Assembly (NCBI GenBank): GCA_030844895.1
Contig: CM061224.1
Span: 75,896,567 to 75,960,566 of the forward strand
Source of the DNA: Ambrosia x helenae
Lineage: Eukaryota; Streptophyta; Magnoliopsida; Asterales; Asteraceae
DNA: 64,000 nt
Direction of reading: 5' to 3'
The notes below the pieces were generated by a model that was given only the letters and a program-made list of their open reading frames with translations, ran no database searches and was not told where the DNA came from. Shown here piece by piece: positions 43,321 to 54,938 of the stretch. The first letter of the stretch is position 1. Each line of letters starts with the position of its first letter. A program made the translations under genes and the position numbers.

Positions 43321-44653
43321 AGTTCAAACGTTTAACGAGTGTCTTCATCGGTCGATAGTATCATGATAGTCTTTCAAAAGTTCGTGAAACGTTTTACTTA
43401 AAAACCTGTGAACTCACCAGCATTATTTGCTGACGTTCTTTAGCATGTTTTTCTCAGGTCGCTAAGGTAGCAGCTATCGGTAGGCGCACGGAGTCTCACG
43501 GCGTCTAGGAATCATATGCACGTTTTGTTAAACATTTCAGACTTTGAGTTTTACTTTTGAGTTGTAATAATACATTTTGCTTCCGCTGTGTTGGAACGGT
43601 TTTGAAACTTAATGGCAGTTTACGTTGTTTTCATATCATATAGATGTCGTTTATTGTGACCGTTGACTTGGATCCTGGTGTGTCACGCGCCTCGCGGTAA
43701 AACCCCGCATGTGGAAATTTGAGGGTGTGACATTCTCTCTTCCTTCATTCTTTCTTTCCATACATGATGTTTAGAGTCTTCTTCTCATGTTTATATAACT
43801 TGTATGTAGGTTGCTACTATATTGTTATTTTCCAACACGTTATTAGCACAAGTTTTCTTGTTGCTCTTTGTTTTAGCAATCTTAATAATGCAGTCTTAAA
43901 ATCGTATTTGAAGGAGTGCAAACAGGCTGAAAAGTATGATACATGAACATCAAGTGGTGAAACCATGTATTACATGTTGCGAGCAAAACAAGATAGATTT
44001 AATGAAATCGACATTCCATCTGCCTGACAAGTTATTAAACTTAGAATCATTAGTGCTAGGTTTGTTTTTGAAGTTACTTAATTCTTAGTTTCTTGCTTAA
44101 ATATTATGTTTTACTTGTAATGTAAACCACTGAGTTTTTACTATAATCACACATATACATACATTCATATTCTTTTCATGGCTAATTCTTTTATCATTAA
44201 TTTTGGAGTTGTGTTTATATATAGTTAATGAATTCGGATACTTTTGTAAACAAAATAATATTAATCTCACGAGATATGTAAAATAACAAGTTAATAAATT
44301 TGCATAAAAAAATTCATGGCTAAAATTTGTAGCAAAGACCATAATTAAAAATACCTAGCAAAAATGGCAATTAACATTTTCATAGCAAAAACCGTGTATA
44401 AAAATCCATAAGCAAACATTTTTGTAGCAAATTCTATAGCAAACATTTTGGTATTAAGTAAATACAACATTTATTGCTTATAGTACAATGTTTGTAAGTC
44501 ATTTAGCAGTAAAATTGTCTTTCTACCTAAATATTAAATTGTTGAAGAAATTAATTTAAACAAAATTATAAAATTGATGAGGAAATTAACAATAATGTAA
44601 TGACTTTTTACATCCATAACCTCCATGTCTTTATTACGTTTGTATCAATATTA

Positions 44654-45402
44654 TCTATATATTAATTCAACAACACTTTAATAGTGACTGATACTAAAAT
44701 ACGCCTACTTATTGGGATGAATGATAAGGAGTGGATCACACTAGCTTCTAGATGGTGCCTTCCCATTTGCTAGCTCCTTTTTTTCTTTTATTTTGTAATT
44801 ACTTTTTTAGTATTTATCGTGTGTATAATGTTCTTGCAGCATGACACATATATAAAATTATATATGTTATAAATTTGTTCTTCAAGTGTTAACTTAATTA
44901 GTGCCGTTGCGTTCTTTTATTATTAAAAGAGATATTTTTACAAATTGTAGACTTAATTTCCTACAAATTCCCCATGCATAATGTACCGAAAGAACATCGA
45001 TCGAATTACCATCGCACCGCATCAGGCAATGCAGGGAAACTTCTACCCGCCACGAGTCGCGGACTTACTACATTTTCCTTTCTTTTTTACCTTATTTTTA
45101 CATCTCTCTCTGTTTTTTTATTTTTAAACTTTTTTTTGACTTTGGTATGTATCGTAACGTTTTACCACATCTTATTTTTATTAGTGTTATATCGAGTCCA
45201 AGCCTATGAAAATACTGAAAAAATATTGATCGAAATTATTACGTTTGTTATAACATGTGTCGGTATTGTAACTAACTGATACCAACATCATTACCGTCAC
45301 ATCGCGCGAAAGAATGCGGAAAAATCATTACCCATAGTACTATTAGACATTTCGACACAACAAACACACCCCGCAGCGAAGCGCGGGGTAACTAACACCT
45401 AG
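44654..45402 (+). mobile_element. Non-autonomous Helitron, 749 bp
   Basis: 5' end A|TCTATATATTAATTC; 3' end hairpin CCCCGC-AGCGAAGC-GCGGGG (45369-45388), ten bases, then CTAG|T. Host A and T flank it. The paralogous block at 40930-41050 continues without this segment. A 101-codon open frame inside has no known domain and is not called. Confidence 0.85.
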
Positions 45403-45511
45403 TTATAATCTTATAAATAGTGGTCATGTATAATGCGGTAACTCTTCACATACACAACTTACATATCTTTCAATGTTTATAGACGTATAAATAGTGGTCC
45501 TTTATTTGGTA

Positions 45512-45597
45512 ACTATCTTGCTATACTAACATGGAGGTCATGGGTTCAATACCCACTAACGATTAACATTAGAAGAAATTCGGCCGTTCAAAAAAAA
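45512..45597 (+). mobile_element. 5'-truncated tRNA-derived SINE
   Basis: TTGGTA at 45506-45511 and 45598-45603 flanks a segment with a B-box-like GGGTTCAATACCC and an A-rich end after GGCCGTTC. The same locus in the paralogous copy (near 41045) lacks it. Confidence 0.75.
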
Positions 45598-45775
45598 TTG
45601 GTATATGAAACATATCAATGAATAAAGTTCTCTTTTCCTTTATTCTTTCTTTCCATACATGATGTCTAGAGTCTTATTCTCATGTTTATATAACTTGTAT
45701 GTTGGTTGCTACTAGATTGTTATTTTCTAACACGTTATTAACACGAGTTTTCTTGTTGCTCTTCGTTTTTTTTTT

Positions 45776-47198
45776 CCACTTTAAATCCATAGTCTAACCT
45801 CGCCTTATGCCGATACGTTTACATAACAATGTAAAAATATAACCCTCACATGTTTGTTGCTGTTATAGCCACCGGAATCAAAAGTGACTAGAAATCACAA
45901 TCAATCTAATCCATCTCCATTCACAATTCAAGTAATAAATACATACCTTTTTCTTTGTGATGTATATACATAAAATATGAAAGAACAATTTCAGACACAT
46001 TTACTGATTTGTGCAAATTTTTTCATCTATTTTAGATTACTTTTTTTTTTATTCAAACCCACCTTATTTCCTTTGCAAAATTGGTTGTGTTGTATTTTTT
46101 TTTAATGATTTTTGTATGATAGGATTTAGATTAAAATAAAAGGTTGTTTTATTATAGCTATCTAATAATCAATCAACATTTTAGTAGCATAATTTGTTCT
46201 CATGATTGGTTGCTAATCATAATTTGAGTATAGAAGGTGATGGGGTGGGGGTTGCTTGATAGTATTGCAAACGGAGGCCAACGATTTTAATGGTATGTCG
46301 TTTCTCTTTTATTGTTAATCTCAAATACTATTCAAATTCTTTAAAAGCCTATTGTTTTTTCACTCAAATTGAATGAATTAGTAATTGAGATTTTATTAAA
46401 AAAAATTTGAATTCCGATCTGGTTCATCCGGAGCTTGAAATGTTTTGATTTTTTTTTTAATTTAAAAGATAGAGATGAATAAAGATATGGAAATGTTTAT
46501 TAATATTGTTGGTAAAAATAGAGAGGAAACAGTTAATAAGGTTCAATGTGAGATGGCTCAAGTTACAAGGTAGAAATTCATAACTTTTTTTTTTAGATTT
46601 TTAATTTGGTATCATGTATAATATTTAAGCCCTAACGTGTACATGATTTTCAATTTGGTAATATTTTCAATTCTTGTTTTTTTTAGTCCAGAGACGCATT
46701 ATACAACTATATTGATTTGATTATATATGTCAATTGTAGAGGCATAATGCACGATGCATTAATATATATTGGTTATGAATGCAAAGAATATGTGGTAGTT
46801 AAATCTTGGGTAATAACCCATTTTTTCACAATTAGGTTAAATAGATATTTATTTAACAACTAAAAACCACTTCAACTTGTTTGTTTTATTAAAAGTTACA
46901 AATAAAGTTTTATAAAACATATAAAAACAAAATTACCAATAATGACAACATGGCATAATTTTTTGTTGTCTTCTCAACCAAGTTAGTAGTTTGTTAACTA
47001 ATTAATAGTTTGTTTATATTTATTTTCTACAAGTTCAAGAACCATCTTAAAAATAAAATCCATTAACAATATATTTACTAGATCTAGCACACCTTTAAAA
47101 TCAAATACTACACAATATATCATGAGAGAATCGATAAACTAACAGTAACAAATATTGCGCGACAAATTGCCTTTCCACAGCAACGCACGAGTCCCCCA
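45776..47198. other. Helitron body, no gene recognised
   Basis: AT-rich DNA between the repeated blocks and the 3' terminus. I see no Rep or helicase motif. Confidence 0.5.
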
Positions 47199-47329
47199 CT
47201 AGTATTACATTGTGCATGTAGGGACTGTTCAACTTATTTTATATAAATTGGCTTAAGGCTTAAGATCAATCTTTTGTAAGTATGGGCAGATCCAGTATAT
47301 ATTGAAAGCGTGCCAAGAAGAGAAAAGCA

Positions 47330-47835
47330 AAAAAGGTGACACATGTATATGTATTTAGGCTATCCGGAGTGGATGGCGTGGGGAGGGCGGAAAGGGGGGG
47401 AACACCACCGCAAGGTGGCGTGGAAGCTGGCGTGGGGCTGGGGGCGGGAGGGGCTTCACCGGCGTGGGGCTTGGGGTGGGCTGAGGTGGCATGCTTTTAT
47501 TGGTCAGTTTTTTTTTTTTTTTTTTTTTTTTTAACTTTAACACAATATAATATTATTTTCTTCCCCCCCTCTTCCCCCCCTTTCCACTCCCCACAATTAT
47601 TTCCCCCCCCTCAAGGGTCTCACAAGTGCCACATGGCGCTTCATCCCCCTCTTTCCCGCCCCCCCCCCCCCCCCACTCCTTATAGTCTTAGGTATGGGAT
47701 AAAATTGTTCATAGATAATCACGTCACGTAGTGGTATGTAATTATTTAATGATATGCAATTATTTATTGTTATAATTGTTCTGAAACTAATTAAGGGTCT
47801 AGGGTATGCCTTACCCAGTTAATCTAAACATTGCC
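47330..47835. repeat. Right copy of the direct repeat, interrupted by a MITE
   Basis: It shares AAAAGGTGACACATGTA and GGGTCTAGGGTATGCC with 39338-39455, split by the MITE at 47358-47687. Confidence 0.7.
47358..47687. mobile_element. PIF/Harbinger-type MITE with G-rich and C-rich arms
   Basis: The ends GGCTATCCGGAGTGG and, reversed, GACTATAAGGAGTGG are flanked by TTA (47355-47357 and 47688-47690). The left arm is G-rich and the right arm has long C runs, so a strand would fold back. Frames read across it are not genes. Confidence 0.85.
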
Positions 47836-47924
47836 AAGTACTCAAAGTACTCATTTAATTTTTTCTAGAGACACCTTATCCCATGTATAAAATAAGGCTG
47901 AAAAACAACTAATCCTCATCCAAA

Positions 47925-48122
47925 TCATCGGTGTTCTAGTCCGGTACGATAGCGACTTGTTGGACTAAGATCATTACGAAGTTTAACGTATGCATCATCA
48001 TCACATAACTCATAGATTACATTGTCGTACACAACTACATCGGTTGGCGGGTCCAACAGATAATCAGGTGATATTATACTTCCGTCTTGTTTTATAATCA
48101 TATTGTGCAATAGGGGTTCCGA
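47925..48122 (-). pseudogene. C-terminal fragment of a Harbinger-type transposase (ALP1/HARBI1-like)
   Basis: The minus frame has L-H-N-M-I-I, the hallmark near the end of DDE_Tnp_4 (Harbinger) nucleases, followed by an acidic stretch and YVKLRNDL. The frame has no usual Met before L-H-N-M. It lies on the same strand as, and downstream of, the fragment at 53765-54150, so both may derive from one copy split by Helitrons. Confidence 0.65.
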
Positions 48123-49157
48123 AGTCCGAGTAGTCGCCGAGACAGTTAAATAATAACATTCTAGGTTCTATATATATTTTGAAACAAGAAAATATTTACA
48201 AGGGGGTCTTTAGTTTGTATTAAACATATTAAGCGAAAAATTGTAAAAAAATAAAAAAGACGCAAAGTCGTTTAATTTATAACCTTTCGTCTAGAAATGC
48301 AAATTTCTAGAAAAAACATGTGGCCTACTTTCAAAGAGCACTTTTATTCAAATACGAACAAATAAACTTATATTTTATAAACATTACAAAAAAAAAGTAC
48401 TTAAAACAAATTACACAAACCCGTTGTAAGAAAGTTACATTCAAGCATCCAAGTACAACCAGAGAAACATAAGATGTAATGAGTTGCCCTTGTACCAATG
48501 AGGTAGTGGTGGAGTTGGGAAAAGATTTAGGAAAAGACATTATGATGAGTGTACAAAGCTTCTTAGTGAAAAGCATGAAGACTTAAATTATCAATATCAT
48601 CAATACTCAATAGACATCCAAAGAATAATAAAGGTAAGCAAATTAATGTTTATGTGAGAAACAGGTAAGTTTGCATTGAAGATCATATTATACCAAAAAA
48701 ATCCCCTACGAAAGCTTCATAGTAGAGCACAAGTTCATGGTTAACCTCCAAAGGCTCATTAAAATATATCAAATAAATTAAATAAAAGAATACACAAACA
48801 CGCATATATAAATGTCATATTACATGTGAGATTTGGAACCCATCGATTGAACTTGAGTAACTCTAATGCATTCCTCGCTAAGCGTAGTAATCAGACAATA
48901 GACTTTAGGGGTGATCAGTACTTTTTTTACTTCGTCTAAAACACAGTAACACAAAATGGGAAGGCGGAAAAGAAAATATAGGTGCGCGGCTTCAATTAAT
49001 GGTGAATGAATATTTTTAATTAGAAGGGATTGAAAATCCTTTGATCTTGGTTACGGTGGTATGCAAGAAACAAAAGAAATCAAGAATGATGGAATATTAG
49101 AGCGTTTTGCCTTGAACCATACAACCCTTATTTATATTCCATGCTAATCATATTATA
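48123..49157. other. No gene recognised
   Basis: AT-rich DNA between the transposase fragment and the Helitron. Frames here have no known domain. Confidence 0.5.
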
Positions 49158-51667
49158 CTAGCAGGAACCCGCGCGTTACGGCGGGGCTGCACCCATAAAC
49201 TTTTTTTTACATATATAATAATTTTAAACTAAAAGTCATCAGGTCTTTATGGACGATTCATTATGGTGATACTAAGTATGAAAGAAGCAACAACCTAATA
49301 TTTAGTTATAAATTATTTAGTATCCATGAGTTCTTGAGTACCTTGAATAAGTTTGTAAAACTACCGTTGGATACTTTATATAACTGTGTGATATTTCGAC
49401 ATTTATAAAACTATGTTGTATATAAACAAAGCTTTATAACATATATAGATTTTTAAAATGTAATACAAAGTTAAAAATGATGCAGTCAAAAAATTCAACT
49501 CCTAGTAAGTTCTATAGTTTTTTTCATTGTATGTAGTTTATTTAACAAGTATTGTGTTTGTTATGTTCAACCGGTTGGTTGTTTCCGCAAACTGAAATTA
49601 ATTATTTAAATAAGTTGAATTAAATTGATAAGAATTGGGACCACCAATATTAAACTGACCCGAGTCCATTTAGACTAAACCCTACCTAAAAATTTTGTGT
49701 TGGATTGATGGCGTGTTAATTCACACCCCTAGCTCCATGTCCTGAACATATAGTTTTGATTAAAAGCAAAAAAAAAAAATGAGCCTATGTGCCAAATCCA
49801 ATTGTTAAAAAGGTTTGCACATGTAACGACTTATAGAAAGTTATTTGGAAATACTATATAGTTAGATTGAAGCCATACTTGGTGGGTAGAAGGAATAAGA
49901 TAACTAAATCAAATATCTAGTATCAATAAAAAAGATATAAAACCCCAAAAGCTACATGATAAGATTAGCGAGTCTTAGGGCAAATATAACATTATAAACA
50001 ACACGAATGTCCTGTATCAATTAAGTTGATGCGTCTGTTTCAAAACACATTCTCTTTAAATCTGTCGTTGTTTTAATTTCCTACATAGAATTTTTTACTT
50101 AAAAATAATAGAAGACCGAAACTCGAGCAAAAAAAAGAGCAGGCCATTAGATTGGATAAATAATGCCATACCATATTGTTCAACCATCTCTAGTCCCTGA
50201 CTTAGCTATCTCCTTTGGGTCCTACAAAAGATCATCAACAAAGAAACTTCACGATAATTAATTTAAATCTCAAATATTTTACAATTTATCAAATGAAGTT
50301 ACTGAGCCAATACAAAGTAAAAGCGTATGCCAAAGTTTAATATTTTATTGGGAAAAAATAATGCAATACATACCGTTTTAGGCTGATGACCCAGGCAGAA
50401 AACTTTTGTCTTTGTCTCCTTTTCACAAATCATAAATCGTTCCATTTCACGCTCGATATGCTTGCACGCATCCATTAAAGCCTGCTAGTAAGAGGCACTA
50501 ACCTATGTCCACATGCTTGGTCCTCCCTTTTCAAAAATAAATTGGAAGAATATTCTATTTCTCTATGGTTAGAGATGAGAAGAATGAGAAGCATGTAATT
50601 TTTGAGACATGAGAAGGTGAGGATACATATACACTTTATGGACACTCAAATGTCTTAATATTAAGCATTCAATTAAGATTTATTGTGTTTTATGAGGGTG
50701 AGATGGATATAAAGTATGTATTAGATACATATATACAATTGGCATTGAATGTTGTACAAGAGGGCATAAAAGGAAGAAATTGGACAAAAATTATAGATTT
50801 ATACTAAGACTCTTGATATGCCATTATAAAAAAAGATGTAAATTTACCTTCTTAGCCATCAAGCACCCATTATATAGTAAGTATAGATATAGATATAGAT
50901 TAGATTGTTGTTAGGTTTTCCTCTAGCATGTTAAATAGTAAACATGTAGTTTAATTAAAAAATAGCAATATAAAGTTTAGAAATCATTACATTTACACAT
51001 CATTCGTTGAGCATTATTAAAAATATAATGTTTCCTGACTTTCCTCTCATGTATTAAAACCATGTCCAAATTTATCTAAACATATCGTTTCCTCCCATTT
51101 AATTGAATCTTTAACTCTAGTTTTTAAGTAAAGAAGAACCATCATTCTAGGTGTGTAGAACATTCTAGGATGAGACTATGTAATGTACTATCGCAAAATT
51201 GAAGGTTTAAAGACGATTTAGATTCCAGATTTGAGGATGTGTGAAATAAGCATAAAATAAAAAGAAGAGACTCCTTTGTAATCATGTTTTCATTCATGAT
51301 AAGAACCCATTGATCACATTTACTATACTATAAAGTATATAAAATAAAAAGAAGATTATATATCTTGCTACAGGTGTAAATTCGCCAGTTATTTGTTTTA
51401 TTTATTTTTTACTTATATTAGTTCACTAATTAAAGGACATATACGATGATATTATAGTATACTTTCTTTTGTGAATTTTATAGCATTAATGGAGGAGACT
51501 ATGTAATGTACAAGTGAGTTTTGCAAACAGGGGTAGTGTTGGAACGGTTTTCATGACATTTTAGGTGTAAAGCATAAAACTCTTCATATGCCATCTTAAT
51601 AAAGAGAGCAAATTACCTTGTTGCCCATCTAGAATGTATTATATAATAGTATAGATATAGATATAGA
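49158..51667 (-). mobile_element. Helitron, minus orientation, 2.5 kb
   Basis: On the minus strand the 5' end is A|TCTATATCTATATCTATAC (51667) and the 3' end is a hairpin CCCGC-N8-GCGGG followed by CTAG|T (49158). The flanks, joined, give CATATTATA-TAATTTTA, which resembles the site near 52100. A second 5' terminus-like sequence lies inside at about 50908. It is non-autonomous. Confidence 0.75.
50780..50908 (-). mobile_element. Internal second Helitron 5' terminus
   Basis: Minus-strand TCTATATCTATATCTATAC followed by TTACTATATAATGGG resembles the terminus at 51667 and shares its downstream block (TATGCCAT...AAATTACCTT). A matching separate 3' end was not found. Confidence 0.5.
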
Positions 51668-52112
51668 TAATTTTATATTTATTCATTTGAATTAATTATC
51701 AATTAATATTATCATGAAAAGTCATGAAACGAACTTGAAAATAAAGGTGGAATAACTGCATTAAAACTCATCTTTTGACACATAATTACATATATTCATG
51801 ATTCTTGTACATTTAAAATTAGAATAAATTAGAAACAAACTCGTCTTTTGACACATAATTTCATATATTCATGATTCTTGTACATTAAAAATTAGAATCA
51901 AATTAGAAACAACTGAATTTCTTTTAAACAAATTAAGTAAATATTTAAAAATAACAAGACGAGAAGATAATTATACATGTCAAAATAGTTAAAATAAGCA
52001 ATTTATAAAAATAATGAAAACCACATCATCTTCGATGTGTATCATACATCCATTTTTTTCTTTCAAAAGTTAGTAATTTTATATTATATTCCATACTAAT
52101 CATATTATATAA
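51668..52112. repeat. Duplicated AT-rich block, copy 1
   Basis: TTTATTCATTTGAATTAATTATC, a GAAAAGTCATGAAAC block and the region through CATCATCTTCGATGTGTATC recur in order at 52262-53160. No coding content. Confidence 0.85.
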
Positions 52113-52121
52113 TATAATTTT

Positions 52122-52252
52122 TTTTACCCATGACCTCTTGGTCTAGTGGTATGGTGTCCCCCCTTACAAATGTGAGGTTATGGGTTCAAATCCTTGCAAA
52201 TGCAAGGTTAGGTGGAAATAAGGTGGTATAAAAATTTGCCATTCAAAAAATA
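52122..52252 (+). mobile_element. tRNA-derived SINE
   Basis: A-box TGGTCTAGTGG at 52139-52149, B-box GGTTCAAATCC at 52183-52193, 3' end GCCATTCAAAAAA, and a 9-bp TSD TATAATTTT at 52113-52121 and 52253-52261. RNA polymerase III would transcribe it; LINE enzymes would mobilise it. Confidence 0.85.
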
Positions 52253-52261
52253 TATAATTTT

Positions 52262-53160
52262 ACATTTATTCATTTGAATTAATTATCAATTAATATCATC
52301 ATGAAAAGTCATGAAACTGACTTGAAAATAAAACGGTGGAATAATTGCATTAAAACTCATATTTTGACACATAATTACATATATTCATGACTAGGTTATG
52401 TACCCGTGTGATACACGGGTTGAACAATTTAAATTATATATATTATATATAAATTTAAAATATAATTAAAAAAATTAGATTACATATTTTATTTAAAATA
52501 AAAAAAGTTGCCTTTACAACCGAAAAAATATTAAATATTCATCAGCCCCTATATGATTTATTGTAAAATACATTTATTCACATAAACAGATCAAAATAAA
52601 AAAAAAATTAATAATCATTTGTCAAATATTGTAACAAACTTAATTTTAAACTTAGAATAACAGATCAAATATTGTAAAAAGAATCATGTGTTTTCTTTTA
52701 CTAATGATTTCAGTTACAACTATAATTATTAATATAATTAATAAAATTCATTTTAATAAATTTATAATATGCTTTTGCAAATCAATTATTATAATTAAAT
52801 TTGAATTTTTTGTATTGTATTAAATTAAATAAGAAAAATGAGAGAATTCATAAGGAGTGCCATGTGTCCCTCATGTGTTTTCTTTTATTATATAGAAGAA
52901 GATTCTTGTACATTAAATTAAAAATTAGAAACATTTTTTGACACAAAATTACATATATTCATGATTCTTGTACATTAATAATTAGAATAAAATTAGAAAC
53001 AACCGAATTTCTTTTAAACAAATTCAGTAAATATTTAAAAAAACGAGACGAGAAGATAACTATACTTGTCTAAATAGTTAATATAAACAATTTATAAAAA
53101 TAATCAAAACCACATCATCTTCAATGTGTATCATACATCCAATTTTTTTCTCAAAATTTA
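52262..53160. repeat. Duplicated AT-rich block, copy 2, interrupted by a Helitron
   Basis: This is the second copy of the block at 51668-52112; the Helitron at 52391-52902 lies inside it. Confidence 0.85.
52391..52902 (-). mobile_element. Non-autonomous Helitron, 512 bp, canonical ends
   Basis: Minus strand: A|TCTTCTTCTATATAATAAAAG at the 5' end; 3' end hairpin ACCCGTGT-ATC-ACACGGGT (52402-52420), then ACATAAC and CTAG|T. Paralogous copies near 51800 and 52965 read ATTCATGATTCTTGTAC without the insert, giving the empty site. Confidence 0.92.
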
Positions 53161-53300
53161 GTAATTAATAGTTTTAACTTTGTCTTTATTTTTCAGTTGA
53201 CGTTCATTAACCATCTATAATTTTTTTTCTCAAAATTTAGTAATTGATAGTTTTAACTTTGTCTTTTTTTTTTTCAATTGACGTTCATTAACATTCTATA
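53150..53300. repeat. About 75-bp tandem duplication
   Basis: TCTCAAAATTTAGTAATT...GTTTTAACTTTGTCTTT...TTGACGTTCATTAAC occurs twice in a row. Confidence 0.85.
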
Positions 53301-53499
53301 TTTTTGTTTCAAACAATATCTATTAAAACATTTAAAAATTGATGATGATTAATATTAAAACCTTCTAAATCAATAATATCACTACAAATATACAAGCATT
53401 CAATGTTGTGTTCAATTGGAGGGAACGTCTTTAATGTAGTGTATAACCTCTAGTTCACAAAAAAAGATTGATTTACCCCAACATGAATGTATCAAGTGT

Positions 53500-53600
53500 T
53501 TTTACTTTGAGCAATTAAAATTGTATTTACTTAAATTTTACAGGAAACCCCTCCCTCATGCTTTATATATAGTATAGATATAGATATAGATATAGATATG
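53500..53600 (-). mobile_element. Helitron 5' terminus, partner end not found
   Basis: The minus strand reads (TCTATA)n, then CTATATATAAAGCATGAGGGAGGGG and AAATTTAAGTAAATAC, the same family as the 5' end at 40696. The 3' end must lie to the left, but I could not assign it. Confidence 0.6.
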
Positions 53601-53764
53601 ATATATGCGTGCCTTAAACTATGTATTTTCTTACGTTTTATTTTTTTGTTACAGTCGATTTGGTATACCCCTATCTAGATTTTAAAATACCAAACTCTTG
53701 TTTGACATCTTTTCTTTTCATGATTTTTTTTTTCATTGAGGTCAACTAGGAGTAGAAAAGTTTT

Positions 53765-54150
53765 CACCCAAATAGATTAACTCGGGTAAATCCCATCAGC
53801 AAGATATTTGTCACGTTTGTATTTGTGACCATTGACATGTAAATGGAAACTTTGGGGCGATTCCATGCTTTTCAGTATTAACAACAGAAATTGATTGAGA
53901 ACATTGATGTCGTTATTCGAATAGGCAGGACTATAGTATACATGCCAAAACCACAAGTCATGTGAGACCACCGCTTTGAGCATGATCCTTGGGTTCCGGT
54001 GATCACCTCTCATAAATTGGCGTTGTAAACTTGTCGGACATATCCTTCAATGATGTGTGTAAAGTCCATGCTATTGACATCCCTAGAAGGGCCCATCTGG
54101 CTTCATGCACTTTGTACGAATGCACAATGTTGTGGCTAGTCGGTCTAGGT
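53765..54150 (-). pseudogene. Harbinger-type transposase fragment (ALP1/HARBI1-like)
   Basis: The frame ending at 53777 contains GDHRNPRIMLKAVVSHDLWF, SNNDINVLNQ and YLADGIYP, which are conserved DDE_Tnp_4 blocks of Harbinger nucleases and their domesticated plant relatives. Upstream homology continues to about 54150 in another phase. It is truncated at the left, where the Helitron terminus at about 53600 lies. The family cuts and pastes PIF/Harbinger elements such as the two MITEs in this window. The fragment is dead. Confidence 0.8.
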
Positions 54151-54229
54151 AAAAACACTTTACGTGTAATTTAATAAATGCATCACAAAAAAAATCTAAA
54201 GATTCACTAGAAGTTCTAGTAGACATCGC

Positions 54230-54930
54230 TAGGGTTACAAACGAAATGAACTTTCAGCGAACAGTTCATGAATTGTTTGGCACGAAATTCATTTGTGTTC
54301 GTTCGTTTAACAAATGAACGAACATGAACAGAGACTGTGTTCATTCGTTTGTGTTGATAGTTTATTAGGGTTTATAATCTTTATAATTTTTTTTTATATT
54401 TTTATGTATTTTAACCCAATAAATAATACATGTGAGGTAAAGATATGACTATATGAGATTAATAAACCTACTTTTAGTATCCAAGTTCATTATATTTTCA
54501 CGTTCAAGTGCAAATGCCCTCCACCTTCGACGCCTTCTACCATCCACCTCCATGCGAACTTAGTTTATGTGAAACTACTTTATTATGTTTACCTATATAA
54601 TTTTAAAATCCAAGTATGTTTTGATCATTAGGTTATATTTTGGATGGATCTAGCTAATGTCTCAATATGTGTGAATTCAATCTTACTCGAAAGTTAATAT
54701 ATGTCCATTTATGGTTATTTCTATTCATGAACACTTGTTTGTGTTCGTGTGCGTTCATGAATAAAATTAACAAACAAACATAAACGAACATGAACACGAG
54801 TTTTTTTCTTTACAAATGAACACGAACTGAAAATCTCATTTGGTAAGTGTTCATGAACTGTCTGTGAACATTTAACAAATGAATACGAACAAGGCCTTAT
54901 TCGTGTTCGTTCGGTTCGTTTGCAGCCCTA
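54230..54930. mobile_element. hAT-type non-autonomous element, 701 bp
   Basis: The ends TAGGGTTACAAACGAAATGA and, reversed, TAGGGCTGCAAACGAACCGA are flanked by a perfect 8-bp TSD GACATCGC (54222-54229 and 54931-54938), the hAT TSD length. GTTCGTT/AACGAAC motifs repeat near both ends. Confidence 0.88.
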
Positions 54931-54938
54931 GACATCGC

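Larger units (their letters stand above)
41083..43732 (+). repeat. Solo LTR, 2.65 kb, nested in the Helitron
   Basis: It starts TGTGACACCC and ends GGGTGTGACA, with the TSD TTCTC at 41078-41082 and 43733-43737. The undisrupted site exists in a paralogous copy near 45625. It belongs to the same LTR family as 16122-18158. There is no internal region. Confidence 0.93.
40696..47202 (+). mobile_element. Large composite Helitron
   Basis: The 5' end is A|TCTATACTATATTATAAAGC at 40696 and the 3' end is CCCCCACTAG|T at 47199-47202, with host A and T on either side as in Helitron insertion between A and T. It contains two copies of a block (40738-41082 plus 43738-43870, and 44455-44653 plus 45403-45775), each interrupted by other elements. 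The 3' hairpin is decayed. The two ends could belong to different Helitrons. It codes for no Rep/helicase. Confidence 0.5.

Noticed and set aside
44974..45279. 101-codon open frame inside the Helitron
   Set aside because: Low-complexity Phe/Leu-rich translation of AT-rich DNA; no Rep, helicase or captured-gene similarity.
47336..47731. 131-codon frame rich in Gly and Pro
   Set aside because: It spans the G-rich and C-rich arms of the MITE at 47358-47687.
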